Below are positions 26,468-34,274 of a stretch of DNA of 55,676 nt, one piece after another (the first letter of the stretch is position 1; every line of letters starts with the position of its first letter). The notes beneath the pieces are model-generated. The model did not search any database, was not told where the DNA came from, and saw only the letters and a list, made by a program, of their open reading frames with translations. The translations under genes were made by a program, and so were the position numbers. The DNA is from Geovibrio ferrireducens. Its GTDB lineage: Bacteria; Chrysiogenota; Deferribacteres; Deferribacterales; Geovibrionaceae. The stretch lies in the NCBI RefSeq assembly GCF_026226615.1, contig NZ_JAJAPB010000016.1, positions 1-55,676 on the forward strand, read 5' to 3'.

Positions 26468-26884
26468 TTAGTGATCGTATTCCTCGTAATCCCCTGCGCT
26501 TTCAGCAAAAAGGGACTTTTTCTCCATGAGGTTAAAGAGAACATGGTTTTTCACCTGCTCAACCCCTATGCGGTAGTTATCCGTATCAAGGAGCGACTCT
26601 ATAACAGTTTCCAGCGACACCATGTCCATAACCCCTGTGATGTTGAGCTTCTGGAGATAGTTCATCGCCTCGTCGGTGAAAATATTTTTCTCTTTTCTGG
26701 AGAAGTATCTGTAGCCCGCAAAAGGGGCAAAGCTGTTCATGTCAAGAACGGCAAGCACCTGTCTTATCTCGTTGTCCTCAAACCCTGTGGACTGGAGATA
26801 GTCGGCAAGGTCCTTTTCGCTGACCTTGTCAGAGGAGTCGATGTAATCGATTACCAGGTTAAGTGCAATCACAAACTTTTCCAC
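26468..26884 (-). CDS. smg: Smg/DUF494 family protein
   Basis: This is a 138-residue acidic, helical protein of unknown function. It shows the family pattern: a helix-rich start followed by DLADYLQSTGFEDNEIRQVLAVLDMN, a basic-aromatic middle and ETVIESLLD. The dprA-smg-topA order is the same as in E. coli and supports the name. Its ATG lies 26 bp inside dprA. The sequence has diverged from the proteobacterial form, so the assignment leans on context. Confidence 0.8.
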   Translation of the reverse strand: MEKFVIALNLVIDYIDSSDKVSEKDLADYLQSTGFEDNEIRQVLAVLDMNSFAPFAGYRYFSRKEKNIFTDEAMNYLQKLNITGVMDMVSLETVIESLLDTDNYRIGVEQVKNHVLFNLMEKKSLFAESAGDYEEYDH

Positions 26885-27986
26885 CTGCGCCTCCGTTTAT
26901 TCTGTATTTGCCGTCAATGTCGCAAATTATAACGCCTTCAAGCTCAAGCTCGCTGAGGATTACCATCATATCACCGACTTTCATTGCTGCCGTGATGCAA
27001 AGTTCGTCTCTGTTCAGGGGGCCTTTTGCAAGGAGGTTATAGATTTTGTGCTTTTCAGGACTGTCAAAGACTATATTACTCTCTTCTTGTTTGTCAATGA
27101 ATTTTCCCCTCGGCAGAAGGCGGCTGAACTCCTCCACAACGTCGTAGTAGCTCTCTATGAGCCGTGCCCCGTTCCTGATCAGGTCGTTGGTCGCCCGGTT
27201 TCTGCTGTCCGGCGAGGCGGGTACTGCGAACACCTCCCTGCCCTGCTCATTTGCGTATCTGGCGGTGATGAGTGAGCCGCTTTTTGTGGAGGCCTCCACA
27301 ACGACAACACCGTGGGAAACTCCGCTTATTATTCTGTTTCGTATGGGAAAATTGCGTGCGTGAGGCGGCTCGTCCAGGGGAAATTCGCTTAAAAAACAGC
27401 CGGATTCACAGACCTTGTCCGCGTACCTGACATTGGCTTCCGGGTAAAGGCTCATCAGCCCGTTGCCGAGAACCGCTGTTGTATACCCCTTCTTAAGTGC
27501 TCCCCTGTGGGCGTGAATGTCTATTCCGGCGGCAAAGCCGCTTACCACATTGAACCCGACCTCAGCCAGATCCTCTGACAGTTTTTCGGTGTAGGCCATT
27601 GATGTACGGGAGGCATTTCTGGAACCCACAACAGCTATGCAGGGCATGCGCAGGGGCTCAAGCCTCCCCCTGCTGAAAAGCACGGCGGGCGGGGAATGAA
27701 TCTCCCTGAGCATGGGCGGATAGCCGCCCTCCTCTATTGTTGTTATGTCTATATTATGTTTCCGTGCGAGGTTTATCTGGTCTTCTACAAATTTCCTGTC
27801 CACATTGCGGCTTATCACTGCCTGCGCCTGACGCTGATTGAATCCGGCCTCGGCAAGCTCCGTCACTCCGAGGTCAAACACGCCGTCCAGTGTGCCCAGC
27901 CTCCCCAGAACTTTTGAAACTGTCTCATCGCTTATCCCTTTAACAGATTTCAGCGCGAGGTAAGTATAAGCCAGACGGAAATTCAA
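26859..27986 (-). CDS. dprA: DNA processing protein DprA
   Basis: DprA binds incoming single-stranded DNA and loads RecA in natural transformation. It is also found in non-competent species. The 375-residue product has an N-terminal helix-hairpin-helix region, then the Rossmann-fold DNA-binding core with YPPMLREIHSPPAVLFSRG, VGSRNAS, VSGFAAGIDIHAHRGAL and FPIRNRIISG. A C-terminal winged helix ends it. No other competence gene lies in the window. Confidence 0.96.
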   Translation of the reverse strand: MNFRLAYTYLALKSVKGISDETVSKVLGRLGTLDGVFDLGVTELAEAGFNQRQAQAVISRNVDRKFVEDQINLARKHNIDITTIEEGGYPPMLREIHSPPAVLFSRGRLEPLRMPCIAVVGSRNASRTSMAYTEKLSEDLAEVGFNVVSGFAAGIDIHAHRGALKKGYTTAVLGNGLMSLYPEANVRYADKVCESGCFLSEFPLDEPPHARNFPIRNRIISGVSHGVVVVEASTKSGSLITARYANEQGREVFAVPASPDSRNRATNDLIRNGARLIESYYDVVEEFSRLLPRGKFIDKQEESNIVFDSPEKHKIYNLLAKGPLNRDELCITAAMKVGDMMVILSELELEGVIICDIDGKYRINGGAGGKVCDCT

Positions 27987-27998
27987 TATACCTTTCCT

Positions 27999-29129
27999 TT
28001 ATTCGAAATACTTGTGTATGCCGTAAGCAAGGCTGATCCACATATCAGCCGAAGCTGTGACAGTGGGCATAGGCACGTAGAAGTCCCCGCTGTGCAGCGG
28101 CGGATGGTTCCCCTTCTCATTTGCCCCGGTCCAGAGGAAAACCCCTTTCACAAGCCTCACGTACTCGGAAAAGTCCTCCCCGCCGAGGGTGAGCTTATCA
28201 TAGGGTATGCGGGGAAGGTTTTCAGCGTCGGCAAGTTCGCATATAAACGCAGCAAGGGAAGGATCATTTATCACTGGGTGCGTGCCGTCCTTTATATCAA
28301 GCTCAATCTTAACTCCGTAAAGCTCTTCAATGCTCAGTGCGAGGGATTTCAGCCCCTTTTCGATAACCGCCTTCACTTCCGTATGGAAATAGCGGAAAGT
28401 GCCTTTCAGCTCGACCTTATCAGGGATAATGTTGTCTGCGCTTCCTCCGTGTATGCTCCCGAAGGATATGAGACCGGGGAGTGTCGGGTCTTTCAGACGG
28501 CTGACAATCATCTGTGCCTTTGTCACATAGTCCGCGGCGGCGGTGATTGTGTCATTGCCGAGGTGAGGCATGGCGGCGTGGGTGGCTCTGCCTGTGAAGG
28601 TGAGCGCTATATGGTGGGAACCGGCCATGCAGGGGCCTGATTTAACAGCGGATTTCCCCATGGGGATCTCGTTTTCGGCGTGGGCGGCGAAGATACAGTC
28701 CACAGCGTCAAGGCAGCCCTGCTCTATCATAAACTTAGCGCCGCTGACTATCTCTTCCGCGGGCTGAAAGATATAGCGTATGTTTACCTTCGGTTTGGTT
28801 TTGCTCCTCTGCACAGCTTCCAGAAGCAGGAGAAGGGCAGTCATATTATGGTGATGTCCGCAGAGGTGTTTATATTCGGTTTTTTCGGGATTGGCAGGCA
28901 GCGCGTCAATATCCGCCCTGAAGGCGACTGTTTTTTCAGCACCGAAATCCAGAGTGCCGTAGCAGCCTGTATCAAAAATATGGGAAGGAGTTATCCCGTT
29001 TTTCTCCAGAAATGACACTATGTATTTTGTTGTCTGATACTCTTTGAATGACGGTTCCGCAAGAACAGCCAGATCGTCCATTAGCCTTACGGCGAGCCCC
29101 TGATCGGGCTGAATTCGGTCTGCCGGCAT
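27999..29129 (-). CDS. M20-family amidohydrolase
   Basis: This is a metal-dependent peptidase or deacylase of 376 residues. The metal ligands show in CGHHHNMTALLLL, FQPAEEIVSGAKFM (Glu), AAHAENEIPMG (His) and near the end LGGEDFSEY and HSGDFYV. This pattern fits the M20D group (hippurate and N-acyl-amino-acid hydrolases). Substrate cannot be told. I choose the ATG at 29129, which has AGGAGG 8 nt upstream. The one two codons earlier is only 2 nt from it. It leads into dprA 12 bp later. Confidence 0.88.
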   Translation of the reverse strand: MPADRIQPDQGLAVRLMDDLAVLAEPSFKEYQTTKYIVSFLEKNGITPSHIFDTGCYGTLDFGAEKTVAFRADIDALPANPEKTEYKHLCGHHHNMTALLLLLEAVQRSKTKPKVNIRYIFQPAEEIVSGAKFMIEQGCLDAVDCIFAAHAENEIPMGKSAVKSGPCMAGSHHIALTFTGRATHAAMPHLGNDTITAAADYVTKAQMIVSRLKDPTLPGLISFGSIHGGSADNIIPDKVELKGTFRYFHTEVKAVIEKGLKSLALSIEELYGVKIELDIKDGTHPVINDPSLAAFICELADAENLPRIPYDKLTLGGEDFSEYVRLVKGVFLWTGANEKGNHPPLHSGDFYVPMPTVTASADMWISLAYGIHKYFE

Positions 29130-29230
29130 GAGCATATCCTCCTCACCTTCTGCTAATTTACTTACTGAAAAACATTAAGGTCAAGGGAAAAAACAAAAAA
29201 AGCTGCGTACGCTGACTGATGACAAATACA

Positions 29231-29257
29231 AAAAGCCCTCCTTTCACAAAGGAGGGC
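29231..29257 (-). terminator. Terminator after lolA
   Basis: GCCCTCCTTT (29235-29244) pairs perfectly with AAAGGAGGGC (29248-29257). On the minus strand it is followed by TTTTTG. The ccctccttt/aaaggaggg stem also resembles one half of the aaatcccccT repeat family. Confidence 0.85.
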
Positions 29258-29295
29258 CGGGAAGGATTTATGTTATTCAGTCAGAAATGTGCGGC

Positions 29296-29895
29296 TTAAT
29301 TATATTCGAAGACTTCGGTTCCGGGAGGAACTGTCGGTTCAAATACCTTTTTATCTATGTCTGCGTTAAGCTGGATGTTGGTGAAGGTCACTTCGGTTTT
29401 GTTGCCTGTGGGATCCTCGCTGATCACTTTTGTTATCCTGCTGCCGTCTGTCTCAACTTTTATATATCTCACGCCTATGTCGCTCAGGGGCACAAGGTTA
29501 AGCACATTGTTCCCGCCCAGCGTCACATGGAAATTTTTGCGGATGTTGCCTATGTCAAGCATAAGCCTTGTTATAGCATTCTGGTTGCCTTCGGCATTTT
29601 TCTGGCGGACAAGCTGGCGTATCTCGCTGTCGTAGTAGTCCACCCTGTCGGATGTGAAAAGATAATACTGTCTGTAAGGGTAGCTGTAGTCCCACAGGGC
29701 ACGGTATTTGTTGATAACGTAAATCCTGCCCACATATTCGTCCTTGCCGAAGTTCTCTATCTCGGTAATCTGCCTGAAATCAGCTCTGTAGCTTTGCAGG
29801 TTGCTGAACGAACCGAGTATTTCGTCTATTGTTGCGCCGAAAGCGCCGGTACTTATACAAAGCACCGTTAAAAGCATTATGATCTTCTTCTTCAT
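29296..29895 (-). CDS. lolA: Outer-membrane lipoprotein carrier LolA
   Basis: This periplasmic chaperone carries lipoproteins to the outer membrane, so the organism has two membranes. The 199-residue product has a signal peptide (about 1-20), SYRADFRQITEIENFG, a tract on Trp/Tyr residues typical of the LolA half-barrel (ALWDYSYPYRQYYLFTSDRVDYYD) and a closing FEPTVPPGTEVF. The start has GGAGG 6 nt upstream. It has its own promoter and terminator. Confidence 0.92.
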   Translation of the reverse strand: MKKKIIMLLTVLCISTGAFGATIDEILGSFSNLQSYRADFRQITEIENFGKDEYVGRIYVINKYRALWDYSYPYRQYYLFTSDRVDYYDSEIRQLVRQKNAEGNQNAITRLMLDIGNIRKNFHVTLGGNNVLNLVPLSDIGVRYIKVETDGSRITKVISEDPTGNKTEVTFTNIQLNADIDKKVFEPTVPPGTEVFEYN

Positions 29896-29920
29896 TCAAA
29901 CCTCCGCCTGAATCAGCCGT

Positions 29921-29948
29921 ATCATATTCTGACATTTCTAAGTGTCAA
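29921..29948 (-). promoter_or_regulatory. Promoter of lolA
   Basis: TTGACA (29943-29948), a 16-nt spacer and TATGAT (29921-29926) lie on the minus strand 26 bp before the lolA ATG. This is a near-consensus housekeeping promoter. Confidence 0.8.
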
Positions 29949-30222
29949 AGGTTTTATTGAACATTAAGGAAAAAGCCGAAAAGGCATCTTTTGCAAAATA
30001 AATTTTATCAATTGACTTTATCAAGCATATACAACAACTAACAGTTATCAAATAATATACCCGTGTTTAATTATTGACTGTACCTATAAATATTCAGCCC
30101 ATACCTTAAAAAATAACAAAAACACCCCCTATGTTCCATTTTTTATTATCCATGCCTATTTATACACCGTTTCAATATTAATATAGCAACCAAATACTCC
30201 GTATACCCTTATATTTTAGGGC
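29949..30222. other. AT-rich intergenic region, no gene seen
   Basis: This gap between the divergent lolA and pyruvate carboxylase genes is much richer in A and T than the rest of the window. It holds no open frame of note, no repeat family member and no convincing hairpin. It is likely regulatory spacer or curved DNA. Confidence 0.5.
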
Positions 30223-30251
30223 TTGACATCAATAATACATTATTTTATTAT
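30223..30251 (+). promoter_or_regulatory. Promoter of pyruvate carboxylase
   Basis: TTGACA (30223-30228), a 17-nt spacer and TATTAT (30246-30251) lie about 30 bp before the gene. Both hexamers are near consensus, which suggests strong expression. Confidence 0.85.
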
Positions 30252-30281
30252 CGAATACTTTCAAGATACAGAGGATAAGTT

Positions 30282-33200
30282 ATGCGAATTAAGAAGCTTA
30301 TGTCCGCAAACAGGGGCGAAATCGCCATCAGAACCTTCCGTGCCTGTACAGAGCTTGGAATACGCACAGTTGCTGTGTACTCCACAGAAGACCGCTACTC
30401 ACTCCACAGATATAAAGCGGACGAGGCTTATCACATAGGACGCGGGCTTGACCCGGTGGCTGCTTACCTCAATATTGACGAAATTGTCGAACTCGCCGTG
30501 CGCGAAAATATAGATGCCATACACCCCGGCTACGGCTTCCTTGCCGAAAACGCAGACTTTGCCGCTGCCTGTGAGGACAAGGGAATTATTTTTGTCGGCC
30601 CATCCCCTGAAACAATAAAAATTTTCGGTGACAAGAAAAGCGCCAAGGATCTCGCCGTTTCCTGCGGTGTACCAGTCATCAGAGGCTCAAAAGGCGTGGT
30701 GCAGGATCTTGCAGAAGCGAAAAAAGCAGCGGCTGACATCGGCTTTCCTGTACTGCTCAAAGCCATTGCAGGCGGTGGAGGAAGAGGAATCCGCATCGCA
30801 AGGGACGACAGGGAGCTCGCAGACAACTTTGACTCCGCCAAAAGCGAAGCCCTCAAAGCCTTCGGCAACGGCGATATTATTATTGAGAAATATATAGAAA
30901 AACCCAAACATATAGAGGTTCAGCTTCTGGGTGACAGGGGCGGGAACGTAATCCACCTTTTCGAGCGTGACTGTTCGGTTCAGCGCAGGCATCAGAAACT
31001 CATAGAAATAGCCCCTTCCATCAACGTTCCACAGACAACCCTTGATAAAATGTACGAGGCCTCCATAGCCATAGGCAGGGCATCCGGACTGAAAAACGCC
31101 GCCACTGTCGAATTTCTTGTGGATAAAAATAACGACTTCTACTTTCTGGAGGTCAACCCCCGCATTCAGGTTGAGCACACCGTCACAGAGCTCATAACCG
31201 GGATAGACATAGTGCAGAGCCAGATATTCATCAGCGCAGGCGATCTCATGTCCGGCGAAAACATTGATATAAAATCACAGGAAGCCGTAACAAAATCAGG
31301 CTACGCCATCCAGTGCCGCGTCACAACGGAAGACCCGCGGAACAACTTCATGCCGGATACGGGCGAAATCGAAGCTTACAGGATAGCCACAGGCTTCGGT
31401 GTGCGTCTGGATGCGGGCAACGGCTTTACAAACGCAAAAATCACTCCCCACTACGACTCACTGCTGGTGAAAGTTTCCACTCACTCGCTCCAGTTTCACC
31501 GCGCAGCAAGCAAAATGCTCCGCTCCCTGAGCGAATTCAGAATAAGAGGGGTGAAAACCAATATCCCCTTCCTTGAAAAAGTCATAAACCACAAGGATTT
31601 CCTTGAGGGCAACATATGCACAACCTTCGTGGACAACACCCCGGAGCTTTTTCAGTTTCCCGCACCGAAGGACAGAGCAACCAAGGCGCTTATGTTCCTT
31701 GCCAATAACATTGTGAACAACCCGTCCGGAGTTAAGCTCACCCCTGAGCGCATACTGCCCAAGACCGATGCGCCGCTGATCCCCTACGGAGAAAAAATCC
31801 CCTCCGGCACCAGGGATATACTCATGCGCAGCGGTGTACAGGGAGTGATGGATCACATCCGCAACTCAAAAGAGGTTCTTTTTACAGATACAACATTCAG
31901 GGATGCCCACCAGTCGCTCCTTGCTACCAGAGTGCGCACAAATGACATGCTGAAAATCTCCGATGCATACGCAAGACACCTCAGCCAGCTTTTTTCACTG
32001 GAGATGTGGGGAGGCGCAACATTCGACGTGGCATACAGATTCCTCAAGGAATCGCCGTGGGACAGGCTCCGTCTGCTCCGTGAGCGCATACCGAATGTAC
32101 TTTTCCAGATGCTTCTGCGCGCCTCAAACGCAGTGGGTTACACCAATTATCCCGATAACGTGGTGAAGGCTTTCATCAAACAGGCCTCCGAATCCGGCAT
32201 TGACGTATTCAGAATATTCGACTGCTTCAACTGGACCGATCAGATGATTCCCGCCATTGAGGAAGTTAAGAAGAACGGCCGCATAGCAGAGGCGGCAATC
32301 TGTTATACCGGGGACATAGAAAACCCCGCAAAAAGCAAATACTCCCTCAAATACTACACCGGACTGGCGAAAGAACTGGCTGACGCCGGTACGGATATAA
32401 TAGGCATTAAGGATATGGCAGGGCTGCTTAAACCTTACGCCGCGAAAACCCTTGTGAAGGCTATCAAGGAGGAGACGGGGCTTCCCGTTCACTTCCACAC
32501 CCACGACACAAGCGGAAACGGCGAGGCCGCAGTGCTCATGGCAATAGAGGGCGGAGCAGACATAGTTGACGCAGCCATAAGCTCCATGAGCGGGCTTACC
32601 AGCCAGCCGAACCTGAACTCCGTACTCGCAGCCACAGCATTCACCAGAAAAGCGTCCTCGGTAGATGCGGAGTGGAGCCAGAAAGTTTCCGACTATTTTG
32701 AGCGTGTGCGCCGGTACTACTTCCCGTTTGAAAGCGGGCTCAAATCCGCAACCGCTGAGGTCTACAAGCATGAGATCCCCGGCGGACAGTACTCAAACCT
32801 CATTGTGCAGGTGGAGGCCATGGGGCTTATCGACCGCTGGGAAGAGGTGCGCAATATGTACGCCCATGTAAATGCCGAACTGGGCGATATAATCAAGGTT
32901 ACCCCATCATCCAAGGTGGTCGGAGATTTTGCACTATTTCTCGTTAGAAACAATCTTTCAGTTGACGATATATACGATAAGAGTGATACACTGTCATATC
33001 CGGACTCAGTTGTGTCATTTTTCAAAGGGATGCTCGGCCAGCCTTACGGCGGCTTCCCTTACAGACTTCAAAAAGCTGTTCTGAAAGATGAAAAACCCAT
33101 AACCGAACGTCCGGGGGATGCTCTGGCTCCCTATGACTTCGAGGCGGCACATGCTGAGCTCAAAAACACCTTCGGGCGTGATTTTAACAATGAAGAAGTT

Positions 33201-33716
33201 TTAGCATATGCTCTCTATCCGGCAGTATTTAAGGATTTCGTAAAATTCACAGCCGAATACGGAGATCCGTCAGTGTTTGATACCAAATCCTTCTTCTACC
33301 CCCTCCGTAAGGAAGAAGAGATAGAGGTGAGGATAGAACAGGGTAAGACACTGATAATCAAATACCTCGGCGAGAGCATGCCCGATGAGAAAGGCTTCCG
33401 CAAAGTTTACTTTGAGTTAAATGGAACCCCGCGTACAGTTAAAATTAAAGATAACACATTGACAGACATTATAAAGTCAAATATTAAAGGTGAACTGGGC
33501 AATCCGCAGGATATATGCGCCACAATGCCCGGAGCAATCACCAAAATAAACGTGAAAAAAGGTGATAAGGTCAGCAAGGGCGATCTTCTTGCAGTGACCG
33601 AAGCCATGAAAATCGAGACCAAGATTTCCGCCGCATCCGGCGGTGAAGTTGCAGAAGTCCTCTTAAACCAAGGGGATAAGATTGAGGCGGGCGACCTCAT
33701 AATAAAACTGAGCTGA
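30282..33716 (+). CDS. pyc: Pyruvate carboxylase
   Basis: This single 1144-residue chain converts pyruvate to oxaloacetate, refilling the TCA cycle. The biotin carboxylase domain (about 1-450) has MSANRGEIAIRTFRA, HPGYGFLAENA, KAIAGGGGRGIR and EVNPRIQVEHTVTE. The carboxyltransferase domain (about 525-800) has LFTDTTFRDAHQSLLATRVR and the metal motif HFHTHD. An allosteric/linker region follows, and the C-terminal biotinyl domain carries EAMKIE with the biotin attached to Lys1110. It stands alone, with a strong promoter and GAGGAT before the ATG. Confidence 0.98.
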   Translation: MRIKKLMSANRGEIAIRTFRACTELGIRTVAVYSTEDRYSLHRYKADEAYHIGRGLDPVAAYLNIDEIVELAVRENIDAIHPGYGFLAENADFAAACEDKGIIFVGPSPETIKIFGDKKSAKDLAVSCGVPVIRGSKGVVQDLAEAKKAAADIGFPVLLKAIAGGGGRGIRIARDDRELADNFDSAKSEALKAFGNGDIIIEKYIEKPKHIEVQLLGDRGGNVIHLFERDCSVQRRHQKLIEIAPSINVPQTTLDKMYEASIAIGRASGLKNAATVEFLVDKNNDFYFLEVNPRIQVEHTVTELITGIDIVQSQIFISAGDLMSGENIDIKSQEAVTKSGYAIQCRVTTEDPRNNFMPDTGEIEAYRIATGFGVRLDAGNGFTNAKITPHYDSLLVKVSTHSLQFHRAASKMLRSLSEFRIRGVKTNIPFLEKVINHKDFLEGNICTTFVDNTPELFQFPAPKDRATKALMFLANNIVNNPSGVKLTPERILPKTDAPLIPYGEKIPSGTRDILMRSGVQGVMDHIRNSKEVLFTDTTFRDAHQSLLATRVRTNDMLKISDAYARHLSQLFSLEMWGGATFDVAYRFLKESPWDRLRLLRERIPNVLFQMLLRASNAVGYTNYPDNVVKAFIKQASESGIDVFRIFDCFNWTDQMIPAIEEVKKNGRIAEAAICYTGDIENPAKSKYSLKYYTGLAKELADAGTDIIGIKDMAGLLKPYAAKTLVKAIKEETGLPVHFHTHDTSGNGEAAVLMAIEGGADIVDAAISSMSGLTSQPNLNSVLAATAFTRKASSVDAEWSQKVSDYFERVRRYYFPFESGLKSATAEVYKHEIPGGQYSNLIVQVEAMGLIDRWEEVRNMYAHVNAELGDIIKVTPSSKVVGDFALFLVRNNLSVDDIYDKSDTLSYPDSVVSFFKGMLGQPYGGFPYRLQKAVLKDEKPITERPGDALAPYDFEAAHAELKNTFGRDFNNEEVLAYALYPAVFKDFVKFTAEYGDPSVFDTKSFFYPLRKEEEIEVRIEQGKTLIIKYLGESMPDEKGFRKVYFELNGTPRTVKIKDNTLTDIIKSNIKGELGNPQDICATMPGAITKINVKKGDKVSKGDLLAVTEAMKIETKISAASGGEVAEVLLNQGDKIEAGDLIIKLS

Positions 33717-33719
33717 CAA

Positions 33720-33860
33720 GGGCTTTTTACGGAAGTCCCCCTTCACTGACGAAAAGCCCGTCAGCTCACGGCGTAGTCTGAATTGGGCGATTCAGGCTAA
33801 GTTCCTTCCAGCTTGAGGGTTAAGGCGGCTCCGGTTTTCCGGGGTCGCCTCCCCTCTTTA
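33720..33860. other. Structured non-coding stretch after pyruvate carboxylase
   Basis: Several pairings are packed in this 140 bp: GGGCTTTT (33720) with AAAAGCCC (33752); an alternative TGACG/CGTCA around that second arm; TGAAT/ATTCA around tgggcg (33779-33794); and a GC-rich hairpin GGCG-g-CTCCGG/CCGGGG-t-CGCC around TTTT (about 33823-33849). It may include the pyc terminator, but no U-run follows any stem. It matches no RNA family I recognise. Confidence 0.4.
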
Positions 33861-33870
33861 CTATTAATGC

Positions 33871-33961
33871 CAAATTCCCTTCCATGGGAATTTGACATAC
33901 ACGCTCGCGGTCTGCAAAGCAGACCTTCGCTTCGCACGACGCAGTTCCATCCATGGAACTG
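33871..33961 (+). repeat. Three-hairpin repeat, copy 4
   Basis: First hairpin CAAATTCCC/GGGAATTTG around ttccat, connector acacgctcgc, middle hairpin GGTCTGC/GCAGACC around aaa, connector ttcgcttcgcacgacg, last hairpin CAGTTCCA/TGGAACTG around tcca. All three stems are complete. It lies between the convergent pyc and uvrC genes. Confidence 0.9.
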
Positions 33962-34058
33962 TGACAATTAGCCGAACTCAGGTTCCGCTGAAATCTCCGC
34001 AATAAATTGCTTCGATTCGCTCCACGGACACGTCCCTGTGTCTCGTTTTTCCCGCTCC

Positions 34059-34140
34059 AAAAACTACATCCTGTGTTTTTTACGCACACGCTCGCGCCGT
34101 GATAAACACGGCTTCGCTTCGCACGGCGCATGTCCTGTAT
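34059..34140 (+). repeat. Three-hairpin repeat, copy 5 (last hairpin lost)
   Basis: First hairpin AAAAAC/GTTTTT around tacatcctgt, connector acacgctcgc, middle hairpin GCCGTG/CACGGC around ataaa, connector ttcgcttcgcacggcgca. It then breaks off at tgtcctgtatt without a closing stem, 7 bp before copy 6. Confidence 0.85.
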
Positions 34141-34147
34141 TGATAAT

Positions 34148-34241
34148 CCAAAATTCACCATCCCTGGGAATTTTGGATACACGCTCGCGCCGTGGTAAAC
34201 ACGGCTTCGCTTCGCACGGCGCAGTTCCATCCTTGGAACTG
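34148..34241 (+). repeat. Three-hairpin repeat, copy 6
   Basis: First hairpin CCAAAATTC/GAATTTTGG around accatccctgg, connector acacgctcgc, middle hairpin GCCGTG/CACGGC around gtaaa, connector ttcgcttcgcacggcg, last hairpin CAGTTCCA/TGGAACTG around tcct. It ends about 34 bp from the uvrC stop. Confidence 0.9.
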
Positions 34242-34274
34242 TCTGAGACTCTGTGCCGGCGCCCGGAGTGAAGT

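Noticed and set aside
29949-30222. Replication origin in the AT-rich gap before pyc
   Set aside because: There are no DnaA-box clusters and no dnaA/dnaN/gidA neighbours. It is only an AT-rich divergent promoter region.
33820-34230. 136-codon open frame across repeat copies 4-6, and similar short frames at 10683-10928, 17193-17375, 34064-34393, 44254-44579 and 48635-48838
   Set aside because: These are the GC-rich three-hairpin repeats read in frame. They share peptides such as RVYHGASV because the DNA is repeated. They have no ribosome site and no homology of their own.
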